Shown: positions 33,678-42,611, counted from the first letter of the stretch. The stretch: 64,000 nucleotides of DNA from Alphaproteobacteria bacterium (GCA_024743195.1 JANSXE010000012.1:1-64000); one strand, 5' to 3'. The notes: generated by a model from the letters alone, not told the origin. Numbers and translations are program-made.

Positions 33678-34646
33678 CTAGCGCCCGTGCGGTTGATCGA
33701 AATCCAGTTCGGGGCCGGCCGGGACGACGCCGGTCGGATTCACATGATCGTGGCTTTCGTAATAGTGCCGCTTCATGTGCTGGAAATCGCAGGTCTCGGC
33801 CACGCCCGGGATCTGGTAGAGGTCGCGGGTGTAGGCCCAGAGGTTCGGATAGTCGACGATGCGGCGCAGATTGCACTTGAAGTGGCCGACATAGACCGCA
33901 TCGAAGCGCACCAGCGTGGTGAAGAGGCGCACGTCCGCCTCCGTCATCCGGTCGCCCATCAGGTAGCGCCGGGTCGAAAGCCGGTCCTCCAGCCAGTCGA
34001 GCGTCGCGAACAGCGGATAGACCGCCTCCTCATAGGCGTCCTGGCTTGTGGCGAAGCCGGATTTATAGACCCCGTTGTTGACGGCGTCGTAGACCCGCGC
34101 GTTGACGGCGTCGATCTCCGCGCGCAGATTCTCCGGATAATAGTCGCCGGGCGTCGCGCCGACGCCGTCGAAGGCGCTGTTCAGCATGCGGATGATCTCG
34201 GCGGATTCGTTGCTGACGATCAGGTCGCGCTCCTTGTCATAGAGCACCGGCACCGTCACCCGGCCCGAATAGTCCGGTTTCACATGGGTGTAGAGCTGGT
34301 GCATGAAATCGACGCCGTGCACCGGGTCTTTGACCACGCCCGGGCCGTCCTCGAAGCTCCAGCCCTGACCGCCCATCAGCCAGTTCACGACCGAAACGCC
34401 GATCATCCCGTCGAGCCCCTTCAGGGCGCGCAGGATCAGCGTCCGATGCGCCCAGGGGCAGGCCAGCGAGACGTAGAGATGATAGCGCCCGGGCTCGGCC
34501 GCGAAGCCGCCCTCGCCCGTCGGGCCCGGCGCGCCGTCCGGCGTCACCCAGTTGCGGAAGGCGCTGTCCCAGCGCTTGAAGCGCCCGCCGTGCTTGTCGG
34601 TGTCGTACCATTGGTCGCGCCATTCGCCGTTGACCAGCAGTCCCAT
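33678..34646 (-). CDS. Glutathionyl-hydroquinone reductase
   Basis: A 322-residue Xi-class glutathione transferase (YqjG/PcpF type). The active site SLACPWAHRT near residue 61 holds the catalytic Cys, the thioredoxin-fold residues VPVLYD and NESAEIIRMLN follow, and the C-terminal helical domain contains CNLRRIVDYPNLWAYTRDLYQIPGV. It reduces glutathionyl-hydroquinones back to hydroquinones with glutathione. The pirin and WrbA neighbours fit quinone handling. Confidence 0.94.
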   Translation of the reverse strand: MGLLVNGEWRDQWYDTDKHGGRFKRWDSAFRNWVTPDGAPGPTGEGGFAAEPGRYHLYVSLACPWAHRTLILRALKGLDGMIGVSVVNWLMGGQGWSFEDGPGVVKDPVHGVDFMHQLYTHVKPDYSGRVTVPVLYDKERDLIVSNESAEIIRMLNSAFDGVGATPGDYYPENLRAEIDAVNARVYDAVNNGVYKSGFATSQDAYEEAVYPLFATLDWLEDRLSTRRYLMGDRMTEADVRLFTTLVRFDAVYVGHFKCNLRRIVDYPNLWAYTRDLYQIPGVAETCDFQHMKRHYYESHDHVNPTGVVPAGPELDFDQPHGR

Positions 34647-34681
34647 GGCTCCGTCCTCCTTGATCCGATGGTCCGGGTCGG

Positions 34682-34824
34682 CCTCGCCCTTCGAGACGGC
34701 CCCCCGCGGGGCCTCCTCAGGGTGAGGCCTTTGCGCATGCTGTTCCCCTGGGGCCTCCGCGCATGCCGTTTCACTCAGGGCCTCGTCCTGAGGAGGACGC
34801 GACGCGTCCGTCTCGAAGGACGAG
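34682..34824. repeat. Inverted pair of a dispersed palindromic repeat
   Basis: Two related elements in opposite orientation between the reductase and wrbA. Element A (34682-34728) contains CCTTCGAGACGG and CCTCCTCAGGGTGAGG. Element B (34781-34824) contains CCTGAGGAGG and GTCTCGAAGGACGAG, the reverse complement, and has its own ends CTCGTCCT/AGGACGAG. This type of intergenic repeat is common in alphaproteobacterial genomes. Confidence 0.7.
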
Positions 34825-34834
34825 CCCCGCCCGC

Positions 34835-35434
34835 TCAGGCGCTCAGCTTGCTCGCGATCGCGGCGACCCTCTCGCCCTGCGCGCGGGCGAGCGTGAGGTC
34901 GATCTCGCTCGGCTGCCGCGACCCGTCCGGACCGGCGATCGCCGCCGCGCCGTAGGGGGTGGAGCCGCGCGGCTCGGTGAGGTCGGCGAGCTCCGCATTG
35001 TCGTAGCTCAGCCCCACGATCACCATCCCGTGGTGGGCGAGCGTGTTCCAGAAGCTGGTCACCGTCGTCTCATGCCCGCCGTTGGTGCCGGTCGAGGTGA
35101 AGACGGAGCCGACCTTGCCGATCAGCTTGCCGCCGGCCCACAGCCCGCCCGTCTGATCCAGGAAGTTGCGCATCTGGGCGGCCATGTTGCCGAAGCGGGT
35201 CGGCGTGCCGAAGAGGATCGCGTCATAGTCGCCGAGTTCCGCCGGATCGGCGATCGGGGCGGCCTGATCCTGCTTGGCGCCGATCTTGTCCGCGATCTCC
35301 TGCGGCATCAGCTCGGGCGCGCGCTTGATCGCGACCTCCGCGCCCTCGACGCGGCGCGCGCCTTCGGCGACGGCTTCCGCCATCGTCTCGATATGGCCCC
35401 AGGTGGAATAGTAGAGCACCAGAATCTTCGCCAT
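34835..35434 (-). CDS. wrbA: NAD(P)H:quinone oxidoreductase WrbA
   Basis: A 199-residue flavodoxin-like FMN enzyme that reduces quinones by two electrons. [19 protein letters not shown] binds the FMN phosphate, [24 protein letters not shown] and [12 protein letters not shown] contact the isoalloxazine, and the [17 protein letters not shown] end is typical. The ATG at 35434 gives the standard [10 protein letters not shown] start. Divergent from a LysR gene, with operator-like palindromes between. Confidence 0.95.
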   Translation of the reverse strand: MAKILVLYYSTWGHIETMAEAVAEGARRVEGAEVAIKRAPELMPQEIADKIGAKQDQAAPIADPAELGDYDAILFGTPTRFGNMAAQMRNFLDQTGGLWAGGKLIGKVGSVFTSTGTNGGHETTVTSFWNTLAHHGMVIVGLSYDNAELADLTEPRGSTPYGAAAIAGPDGSRQPSEIDLTLARAQGERVAAIASKLSA

Positions 35435-35513
35435 CGGTCCCATCCTTCCTGTCGTCGCGGGGCCGGGCGCCGCCGCTCATTTCCCCGTGAAAATGGCCGT
35501 CCTCCGCTAGGCA

Positions 35514-35561
35514 AACAATCGGGCCTCTGGTAATCAGATTGTTCACTGAGACCCAACAATC
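35514..35561. promoter_or_regulatory. LysR-type operator between wrbA and its divergent regulator
   Basis: Three copies of one 7-mer: AACAATC (35514-35520), GATTGTT (35537-35543) and AACAATC (35555-35561). The last two form ATTGTT-N11-AACAAT, the T-N11-A layout of LTTR sites. The LysR gene starts 23 bp downstream. Confidence 0.65.
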
Positions 35562-35583
35562 CGCAGGAGGGTCGGCGCGCGTC

Positions 35584-36495
35584 ATGAACGATCTCAGCGG
35601 CATCGCGGTGTTCGCCGCCGTGGCGGAGGCGGGCAGCTTCACCAAGGCGGGCGCGCGGCTCAATCTCTCGAAATCCGCCGTCAGCAAGCAGATCAGCAAG
35701 CTGGAGGAGCGGCTGGGCGCGCAGCTCATGAACCGCACGACGCGCCGGCTCAGCCTGACCGAGGTCGGCCAGGCCTTCTATGAGCGCTGCCGGCGCATCG
35801 TCGCCGAGGCGGAGGAGGCGGAACTCGCCGTCACCCGCCTGCAGATCGCGCCGCGCGGCATCCTGAAGCTCTCCGCCCCGGTCAGCTTCGGGGTCGAGCA
35901 TCTGGGCCCGGCCCTGCCCGACTTCATGGCGCAGCACCCGGAGATGCAGATCGACATGGAATGCGCCGACCGCCTGGTCGATCTGGTGGAGGAGGGGTTC
36001 GACCTCGCCGTGCGCATCGGGCGCTTGCGCGATTCCAGCCTGATCGCCAAGCGCATCGCCTTCATCCGGCGCAAGGTGCTGGCCGCGCCCGGCTACTGGG
36101 CGGCGCACGGCAAGCCCGAGCATCCGTCCGAACTGACGGCGCATTCCTGCCTCACCTACACCTATCTGCAGACTGCGCAGAACTGGGAGTTCCGCGACCC
36201 GGAAACGGACGAGGACTTCACCGTCGCCGTGCCGACCGGCGCGCTGCACGCCAACAACGGCCATGTGCTGGCCGACGCCGCGGCGGGCGGCCAGGGGGTG
36301 GTGTTCAGCCCCACCTTCATTTGCCGCGAGGCGATCCGCGAGGGGCGCCTCGAACCCGCGCTGGAGGCGTTCGAGCCGGAGCCGATCGGCGTGCACGCCG
36401 TCTATCCGCCGAACCGGCACCTGTCGGCCAAGGTGCGCGCCTTCATCGATTTCCTCGCCGCGCGCTTCGCCGGCCCGGAAGAAACCTGGCCCTGA
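35584..36495 (+). CDS. LysR-family transcriptional regulator
   Basis: A 303-residue LTTR. The N-terminal HTH is MNDLSGIAVFAAVAEAGSFTKAGARLNLSKSAVSKQISKLEERLGAQLMNRTTRRLSLTEVG in the usual two blocks; a linker helix and effector domain follow (GILKLSAPVSFGVEHLGPALPDFMAQHPEMQIDM, of the CrgA/AaeR-like group). It probably controls wrbA on one side and the NAD(P)H oxidoreductase gene 16 bp downstream, acting at the ATTGTT-N11-AACAAT site. An ATG at 35584 was preferred to an upstream TTG within the operator. Confidence 0.92.
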   Translation: MNDLSGIAVFAAVAEAGSFTKAGARLNLSKSAVSKQISKLEERLGAQLMNRTTRRLSLTEVGQAFYERCRRIVAEAEEAELAVTRLQIAPRGILKLSAPVSFGVEHLGPALPDFMAQHPEMQIDMECADRLVDLVEEGFDLAVRIGRLRDSSLIAKRIAFIRRKVLAAPGYWAAHGKPEHPSELTAHSCLTYTYLQTAQNWEFRDPETDEDFTVAVPTGALHANNGHVLADAAAGGQGVVFSPTFICREAIREGRLEPALEAFEPEPIGVHAVYPPNRHLSAKVRAFIDFLAARFAGPEETWP

Positions 36496-36511
36496 ACCGA
36501 GGAAGGATCGG

Positions 36512-37096
36512 ATGGGACGTCGCATCGCCCTGATCAACGGTCATCCGGACCCCGATCCGCGCCATTTCGACCATGCGCTGGCCGACGCCTACGCCGAAGG
36601 CGCGGCCGCGGCGGGCCACGAGGTGCGGCGGGTCGATGTCGGCCCGATGCGCTTCGAGACCGTGCGCTCCCAGCGCGAGTTCGAGGACTTCTCGGCCCCG
36701 CCCGACGTGGCCGAGGCGCAGCGGGCGATCGAGTGGGCGCAGCATCTGCTGATCCTCTATCCGCTCTGGCTCGGCGGGCCGCCGGGGCGCTTCAAGATGT
36801 TCCTGGAGCAGGCCCTGCGCCCAGGCTTCGCCTTCGATTCGGCGGGAGAGGGCATGCCGAAGAAGCGCCTCACCGGCCGCTCGGCCCGGATCGTGGTGAC
36901 GATGGGCATGCCGGCCTTCTACTACCGCTGGGTCTGGCGCGCCCACAGCCTGAAGAGCCTGAAGCGCGACGCGCTGGGCTTCTGCGGGATCGGCCCGGTC
37001 CGCACCACCCTGATCGGCGGCGTCGAGACGATCGGCGACGCCGGCCGGAGCAAATGGCTGGAGCGGCTGCGCGCGCTCGGCGCGCGCGGCGAATAG
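36512..37096 (+). CDS. NAD(P)H oxidoreductase, flavodoxin-like fold (NQO/KefF-like)
   Basis: A 194-residue protein of the NAD(P)H dehydrogenase (quinone) family. RRIALINGHPDPDPRHFDHALADAYAEGAAAAGHEV is the flavin-phosphate region, LILYPLWLGGPPGRFKMFLEQALRPGFAF and VVTMGMPAFYYRW form the flavin and quinone pocket. It is translated right after the LysR regulator (GAGGAAGGATCGG before ATG), so is probably its target. Role: two-electron reduction of quinones or similar electrophiles. Confidence 0.88.
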   Translation: MGRRIALINGHPDPDPRHFDHALADAYAEGAAAAGHEVRRVDVGPMRFETVRSQREFEDFSAPPDVAEAQRAIEWAQHLLILYPLWLGGPPGRFKMFLEQALRPGFAFDSAGEGMPKKRLTGRSARIVVTMGMPAFYYRWVWRAHSLKSLKRDALGFCGIGPVRTTLIGGVETIGDAGRSKWLERLRALGARGE

Positions 37097-37100
37097 CGCG

Positions 37101-37200
37101 CCCGCTGGAAAAAAGTATTGTGTCCCCGATTTTCCCGCTGGAAAAAAGTATTGTGTCCCCGATTTTGTCTGTCCCCGATTTTGTCCCCGATTTGGGGATG
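37101..37200. repeat. REP-like GTCCCC repeat cluster, small
   Basis: Two tandem direct copies of a 33-bp unit (37101-37133 and 37134-37166) that begins CCCGCTGGAAAAAAG and continues TATTGTGTCCCCGATTTT, then three truncated GTCCCCGATTT pieces to about 37194. It is the same element as the large cluster at 62132-62440. The rest of the gap to 37310 holds no gene. Confidence 0.8.
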
Positions 37201-37310
37201 GACCCCTGCTCTACGCTTCGCTCCGGCCGGGATGACGCCCGCACCGGCGACATGAAGGGCGGCAGGATTTCGGGTTGCGGGGACGCTTCGCGACGCCAAC
37301 GCGGCCGCGC

Positions 37311-38498
37311 TCACCCCGGCCGGTCGAGCGCGGCGCGCCAGGCCATCAGGACGCCGACGGCGCCGGCGCTGAGGCCCATGGCGAGCGGCAGGCCGGCGGG
37401 GCCGATCGCCTGCATCACCGCGCCGGCGATCGGCGCGCCGGAGAAGGTGCCGAGCTCCCAGGTCAGGATGAAGGCCGCATTCGCCGCCGCCATCCCGCCG
37501 ATCATCGCGAAGCGCGCGCCGAGCAGGGCCAACGCGACCGTATAGAGCCCGATCAGACAGCCGCCCCAAACCACCAGCATCGGATAGAGCAGCACCGGCC
37601 GGTCGGTCAGCGGGACCAGGAGCGCCGCCCCGACGACCGAAACCAGCGCCAGCACGACGATCAGCCGGTGCCGGTCCTGCACCCGGTCGGCCAGCCATCC
37701 GATCGGGAACTGCAGCAGGAGCCCGCCGCCCAGCAGCGCCGCCTGGAGCAGCGCCGCCTTGTCCTCCGTCAGGCCGGCGCGCACGCCGTAGAGCGCCATC
37801 ATGCCGAGCGCCGCCCCCTGGGCGACGCCCATCAGCAGCCCGGCCGTCATCAGCCGCGGCGCGAGGCGGAACACCTTGGCGAGCGCCGCCTTGGCCAGCG
37901 GCTCGAAGATCGGCGCGCCGGCGCGGCCCGGCCCGATGGCGAGCGCCGAGGCCGCAGCCAGCCCCGCGATGACGAGAAAGCCGGTCGAGCCCTGGCTGCC
38001 GATCGCGGTCAGCACCAAGGGCCCGGCGGCCGTGCCGCCGATGAAGCAGGCGACGTAGAGCGACAGGATGCGCCCGCGCTCGCGCTCGTCGGCCGCCTGG
38101 TTGAGCCAGCTCTCGCTCGCCACCCAATGCACCGACATGCCGAGGCCGGCCAGGAAGCGCAGGATCGTCCAGGCCCAATAGCCCGGGATGAAGACCATGG
38201 CGACGACGCCGGCGGCGAAGACCCAGGCCCCGCCGAACACGGCCCCCGTATAGCCGACCCGCCGCAGCACGCCGCCGATCAGCGGCGCGGTGAAGAAGAT
38301 CGCGCAGGAAGAGGCGGCCGCGTTGATCCCGATCATCAGCGGGCTGACGCCCATCTGGTCGAGTTTCAGCGGCAGGAGCGGCAGGAACATCCCCACCGCC
38401 ACCCCGAAGAAGAGATTGCTGACCAGCACCGCCGCATAGCCGCGCATCCGCGCCGGATGCGGGATCGTCGCCGCGCCGGGGAGGTTCCCGCCCGCCAT
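37311..38498 (-). CDS. MFS transporter
   Basis: A 395-residue 12-helix major-facilitator carrier. The N-terminal helix is AVLVSNLFFGVAVGMFLPLLPLKL and the loop 2-3 region contains GGVLRRVGYTGAVFGG, with the second-half equivalent ADRVQDRHRLIVV. The layout resembles the YcaD/CynX-like multi-drug or metabolite group, substrate unknown. It starts 2 nt after the gamma-glutamyltransferase stop, so the two form an operon; it could carry a product of that enzyme. Confidence 0.88.
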   Translation of the reverse strand: MAGGNLPGAATIPHPARMRGYAAVLVSNLFFGVAVGMFLPLLPLKLDQMGVSPLMIGINAAASSCAIFFTAPLIGGVLRRVGYTGAVFGGAWVFAAGVVAMVFIPGYWAWTILRFLAGLGMSVHWVASESWLNQAADERERGRILSLYVACFIGGTAAGPLVLTAIGSQGSTGFLVIAGLAAASALAIGPGRAGAPIFEPLAKAALAKVFRLAPRLMTAGLLMGVAQGAALGMMALYGVRAGLTEDKAALLQAALLGGGLLLQFPIGWLADRVQDRHRLIVVLALVSVVGAALLVPLTDRPVLLYPMLVVWGGCLIGLYTVALALLGARFAMIGGMAAANAAFILTWELGTFSGAPIAGAVMQAIGPAGLPLAMGLSAGAVGVLMAWRAALDRPG

Positions 38499-38500
38499 GC

Positions 38501-40312
38501 TCAGCGTCCGACCGCGTAGCCCTGCATGCCGCGCGGATTGGCCGCGCCCTTGATCGTCCCGTCCGGATCGTAACCCGCCGCGGAGAGCCGCCCTTCCGAC
38601 CAGTCGCCGCCGACCGTCACGTCGTGGCCGCGCGCGCGCAGGCCCTCGATTACCGGGTCCGCGAAGCGCCCCTCCATCACGATCCGGTTCGGGATCGCGT
38701 GACGCGGGAAGAAGCTGGAGGGAAAATGCTCCGAATGCCAGGCGGGCGCGTCGATCGCCTGCTGCAGAGTCATGCCGTGGTCGATGTGGCGCAGCAGCAT
38801 GATGATCTGCATCTGGTCCTGGGTGTCGCCGCCCGGCGTGCCGAAGGCCAGATAGGGCCGCCCGTCGCGATAGGCGAGCGACGGGGTCAGCGTCGTGCGC
38901 GGCCGCCGCCCCGGCTGCAGCGCCGCCGGGGCGGCGGGGTCGAGCCAGGCCATCTGAAGTCGCGTGCCGAGCGCGAAGCCCAGCGCCGGAATGACCGGCG
39001 AGGATTGCAGCCAGCCGCCCGACGGCGTGGCCGAGACCAGATTGCCGAACGCGTCCGCCACGTCCAGGTGGCAGGTGTCTGAGGCGTGCAGCTTGCTCTC
39101 TTCCGCGGTCGGCTCTCCCCCGCCGAAGCGGGCCATGACGCCCTCCGCCGGCCGGCGCGCGCAGGCGGCGGCGTAGTTGACGGACCAGCCTGCGCCGGGG
39201 ATTTCCCCCGGGCGGAAGGCGGAGGAGGCCTCCCGCCCGATCAGCGCCCGGCGCCCGGCCGCGTAATCGGCCGACAACAGGCGCTCGAGCGGGACATCGA
39301 CGAACTCCGGATCGCCGTAGTAGGCGTCGCGGTCGGCGTAGGCGAGCTTGATCGCCTCGGTCACCGTGTGGACGAAGGCCTCCCCCAGCGGGTCAAGCGC
39401 GGCGATGTCGAATCCCTCGAGCAGCGCCAGCGTCTGCAGCAGCGCCGGGCCCTGGCTCCAGGGTCCGCACTTGAAGATCCGATGGCCGCGATAGGCGATC
39501 GAGACCGGCGCCTCGTAGGAGGCGCGCCAGCCCGCCATATCCTCCGCCCGAAGGAAGCCGGCGTTGTTGCGTCCCGTGCCGTCGAAATGGGGCGCCGTCC
39601 GGCAGAAGCGGTCGATCTCCTCCGCCACGAAGCCTTCGGCCCAAGCGGTGCGGGCGGCGTCGATCTGGGCGACGCGGTCCGCGCCCGCGGCCTCCGCCTC
39701 GCGCACCAGCCGCTTCCAGGTCTCCGCGAGCTGCGGGTTGCGGTAGAGCGCGCCCGGCGACGGGGGCGCGCCGCCCGGCAGGAAGATGGCGGCGCTGGAG
39801 GGCCAATGCTCGGCCAGCATCTGTTGCACCGCCTTGATGGTCTCGACCGCGCCGAGGGGGATCGGGCAGCCGCGCTCCGCATAGCCGATCGCGGGCGCCA
39901 GCACGTCGCCGAGGCGCAGCGTCCCATGATCGCGCAGCATCAGCGCCCAGGCGTCGAAGGCGCCGGGGATGCAGGGCGCCGTCAGCCCGGTCCCGGGCAC
40001 GCTCTCAAGCCCCAGCGCGCGGAACGCCTCGATGGTCGCGCCCTTCGGCGCCGGGCCCTGGCCGCAGATCACACGCGGGCTCTCCTCGCCCGCGACCTGG
40101 ATCAGGATGGGCGCGTCGCCGCCGGCGCCGTTCATGTGCGGTTCGGCGACCTGCAGGACCATGCCGGCCGCGAAGGCCGCGTCGAAGGCGTTGCCGCCGC
40201 GCTCCAGCACGCCCAGCGCAGTCTGCGAGGCGATCCAATGGGTCGAGGCGGCGACGCCGAAGGTTCCGCGGATCTCCGGGCGGGTCGTGAAAGGCGGCGG
40301 GGCGGCGGTCAT
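38501..40312 (-). CDS. Gamma-glutamyltransferase family protein
   Basis: A 603-residue Ntn-hydrolase precursor. The self-cleavage site and nucleophile Thr are in KLHASDTCHLDVADAFGNLVSATPS near 415, which should split the chain into large and small subunits. The N-terminal VAASTHWIASQTALGVLERGGNAFDAAFA and GGNAFDAA match gamma-glutamyltransferases, and ARPRTTLTPS-like and GTPGGDTQDQMQ segments are seen in the small subunit. Usual enzymes are periplasmic, but this one shows no signal peptide and has Cys after the nucleophile (usually Thr-His). A cephalosporin-acylase-like or other amidase specificity is possible. Confidence 0.87.
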   Translation of the reverse strand: MTAAPPPFTTRPEIRGTFGVAASTHWIASQTALGVLERGGNAFDAAFAAGMVLQVAEPHMNGAGGDAPILIQVAGEESPRVICGQGPAPKGATIEAFRALGLESVPGTGLTAPCIPGAFDAWALMLRDHGTLRLGDVLAPAIGYAERGCPIPLGAVETIKAVQQMLAEHWPSSAAIFLPGGAPPSPGALYRNPQLAETWKRLVREAEAAGADRVAQIDAARTAWAEGFVAEEIDRFCRTAPHFDGTGRNNAGFLRAEDMAGWRASYEAPVSIAYRGHRIFKCGPWSQGPALLQTLALLEGFDIAALDPLGEAFVHTVTEAIKLAYADRDAYYGDPEFVDVPLERLLSADYAAGRRALIGREASSAFRPGEIPGAGWSVNYAAACARRPAEGVMARFGGGEPTAEESKLHASDTCHLDVADAFGNLVSATPSGGWLQSSPVIPALGFALGTRLQMAWLDPAAPAALQPGRRPRTTLTPSLAYRDGRPYLAFGTPGGDTQDQMQIIMLLRHIDHGMTLQQAIDAPAWHSEHFPSSFFPRHAIPNRIVMEGRFADPVIEGLRARGHDVTVGGDWSEGRLSAAGYDPDGTIKGAANPRGMQGYAVGR

Positions 40313-40400
40313 GGGGCCTCCTGCGAAGACGCGGCCGGGGATGGCGCCGGCCCCACGGGACCGGGTCGGATGGGAAGCCGCGCACCTGCGGCGCGCCGGA

Positions 40401-40979
40401 TCATCTGGCGGACCCGTCCGGCGGGGGCTCTTCCCCGCCTTCGGCCAAGCGGGCGATGTCGTCGAAGAGGGCGCGCCATTCGTCCTCGCCGATCTCCAGA
40501 AAACCGAAGCCGCGCAGCAGGAAGGCCCCTTCCGAGGCCAGCAGCGCCAATCGGCGGCGACGGCCTTCCGGGGTCTGCGGATCGCCGAGCGCGTCCATCT
40601 GACGCCGGTACCAGGCGCGCGTCTCCGACAGGTTCCCGCGGGCCTGGACCAGGGCGGCGAGCATCACCGCCTCGCGCGAGCTCTCCGCCTGCGAGCCGTC
40701 GCGGGTCGCCTGCAGATAGGCGGCGAGCCGCCGGTCCGGGCCCGGATCGTCGCCCGCCAGCCGCTGCAGGGTGGCGTCGAACTCGGCGCCCCAGCGGCGC
40801 AGCATGGCCGCGATCAGATCGTCCTTGGAGCCAAAGCAATACTGCACCCCGCCCTTGGTGATGCCGGCCGCGCGGGCCACCGCGTCGATGGTCAGTCCGC
40901 CGGCGCCCACTTCCGCCACGACGGCTTCCGCGGCGTCCAGCACATGGTCGCGGTCGATGGTTCGCGGACGTCCCGCCAT
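40401..40979 (-). CDS. TetR-family repressor
   Basis: A 192-residue regulator. The HTH (about 10-55) is VLDAAEAVVAEVGAGGLTIDAVARAAGITKGGVQYCFGSKDDLIAAML, the classic TetR pattern, followed by a helical ligand domain with a TetR_C-like region. It is divergent from a 14-helix MFS efflux pump, and the palindrome AATAC-N4-GTATT lies over both promoters, so it most likely represses the pump and itself. Confidence 0.93.
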   Translation of the reverse strand: MAGRPRTIDRDHVLDAAEAVVAEVGAGGLTIDAVARAAGITKGGVQYCFGSKDDLIAAMLRRWGAEFDATLQRLAGDDPGPDRRLAAYLQATRDGSQAESSREAVMLAALVQARGNLSETRAWYRRQMDALGDPQTPEGRRRRLALLASEGAFLLRGFGFLEIGEDEWRALFDDIARLAEGGEEPPPDGSAR

Positions 40980-40996
40980 GGCCCTTGCCTTCGCCC

Positions 40997-41040
40997 TTGC
41001 TCTGTTTTAATTCAATACGTATGTATTTAATTGCCGTCAA
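40997..41040. promoter_or_regulatory. Divergent tetR/efflux promoters with a shared operator
   Basis: Minus: TTGACG (41040-41035), 17 bp, TATTGA (41017-41012) for tetR. Plus: TTGCTC (40997-41002), 17 bp, TATGTA (41020-41025) for the pump. The inverted repeat AATAC (41014-41018) / GTATT (41023-41027) overlaps both -10 elements. Confidence 0.65.
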
Positions 41041-41076
41041 GCGGACGGCGGCTCTCTTGTTTGCGGCGAGGCCGGC

Positions 41077-42603
41077 ATGATGTCAAAGCGCGAACGCTGG
41101 GGGGTTCTGGCCATCGTCTCCAGCGCCCTGTTCCTGATCTGCGTCGATGTGACGGTGCTCTATACGGCGCTGCCGCGCCTGACCCAGGATCTGGGGGCGA
41201 GCGCCGCCCAGAAGCTCTGGATTCTGAACGCCTATCCCCTCGTCGTGGCCGGTCTGTTGCCCGGCATGGGGACGTTGGGCGACCGGATCGGCTACAAGCC
41301 GCTCTTCATGGGCGGGTTGGTCGTGTTCGGGATCGCCTCGCTGATCGCCGCCTTCGCGCCGACGCCGCCGGTCCTGATCGCCGGACGCGCGCTGCTGGCG
41401 GTGGGCGCGGCGATGATGATGCCGGCCACGCTGTCGATCATCCGCCACGTCTTCGAGGACGAGCGCGAGCGCGCCATCGCCTTCGGCGTCTGGGCCGGCG
41501 TCGCCTCCGGCGGCGCGGCGCTGGGGCCGGTTCTGGGCGGCGCGCTGCTTGAGGTCTTCTGGTGGGGCTCCGTCTTCCTGATCAACGCCCCGATCGTGCT
41601 CGTCGCGCTGATCGCGGCGCATTTCAAGACGCCGGCGCTGAAGCCGTCGGGCGGGCCGCCGTGGGATCTGGTCGGCTCGGCGCAGATCATGGTCGGGCTG
41701 ATCGCGCTCGCCTTCGCGGTCAAGGAGGCGGCGCAGCACAGCCCCTCGCTGGCGGCGGTCGCCGCGGCGCTCCTGCTGGGGGCGGCGGCGCTGACGCTGT
41801 TCGCGCGGCGCCAGCGCCGGGCCCGGCATCCGCTCATCGACTTCGCGCTCTTCAGGCGGCCGCTGTTCGCCGCCGGGGTCGCGACCGCGGTCGTCGCGAT
41901 GGTCGCGATGATCGGGGTCGAACTGGCCTTGAGCCAGCGCCTGCAGCTCGTCCTCGGCTACACGCCGTTGCAGGCGGGTCTGTTCCTGTTGCCGGTCCCG
42001 CTGGGCGCCTTCCTGGCGGGCCCGTTGGCGGGCTGGCTGATGGGGCGGGCGCCGGTCGCCCGGATGCTGGGGGCGCCGCTGGCGCTGACCGGGCTGGGCG
42101 CGGCCGGACTGCTCGCCGCAGGGGACGCCGGGGAGAGCGCCGGGATCGCGCTGCAGCTCGCCGCGCTCGGCGTCGTCGGGGTCGGGATCGGCGCGGCGAT
42201 GACCGCGGCCTCCGCCACCATCATGACCACGGCGCCGGCCGAGCGGGCGGGCATGGCCGCCTCGATCGAGGAGACCTCCTACGAACTGGGCGGGGCCGTC
42301 GGCGTCGCGCTGATGGGCGCGCTGATGACGGCGGTCTACGGCGCCGCCTTCGTCGCGCCGGCCGGCGGCGTCTTTCCGGCCGCTGCCTTCGAAGGGATCG
42401 ATCAGGCGCTGAGCGTCGCGGCGGCGATGCCGGGGGCCGAGGGGGACGCGCTGGCCGCCGCGGCGCGCGCGGCCTTCGACCGCGCCTTCGAGGCGGTGTG
42501 CGCCCTGGCGGCGGCCCTGATGCTGGCGGCCGGCCTCGCGCTCTGGCGCGTTGCCGGGCGGAAGGCGGGCGCAGGGGCGGCGAGCCGACAGGCGGCGAGC
42601 TGA
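41077..42603 (+). CDS. DHA2-family MFS drug efflux transporter (SmvA/QacA-like)
   Basis: A 508-residue carrier with about 14 membrane helices. The N-terminal helix has the DHA2 motif LFLICVDVTVLYTALPRLTQDLGASAAQKLWILNAYPLVVAG in pieces with Asp in helix 1 and W-Y in helix 2; motif A is GTLGDRIGYKPLF and motif C ASGGAALGPVLGG. SmvA/QacA-type pumps export quaternary cations such as methyl viologen by proton antiport. The divergent TetR and shared operator suggest induction by a substrate. Confidence 0.92.
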   Translation: MMSKRERWGVLAIVSSALFLICVDVTVLYTALPRLTQDLGASAAQKLWILNAYPLVVAGLLPGMGTLGDRIGYKPLFMGGLVVFGIASLIAAFAPTPPVLIAGRALLAVGAAMMMPATLSIIRHVFEDERERAIAFGVWAGVASGGAALGPVLGGALLEVFWWGSVFLINAPIVLVALIAAHFKTPALKPSGGPPWDLVGSAQIMVGLIALAFAVKEAAQHSPSLAAVAAALLLGAAALTLFARRQRRARHPLIDFALFRRPLFAAGVATAVVAMVAMIGVELALSQRLQLVLGYTPLQAGLFLLPVPLGAFLAGPLAGWLMGRAPVARMLGAPLALTGLGAAGLLAAGDAGESAGIALQLAALGVVGVGIGAAMTAASATIMTTAPAERAGMAASIEETSYELGGAVGVALMGALMTAVYGAAFVAPAGGVFPAAAFEGIDQALSVAAAMPGAEGDALAAAARAAFDRAFEAVCALAAALMLAAGLALWRVAGRKAGAGAASRQAAS

Positions 42604-42611
42604 CCCGCGCG

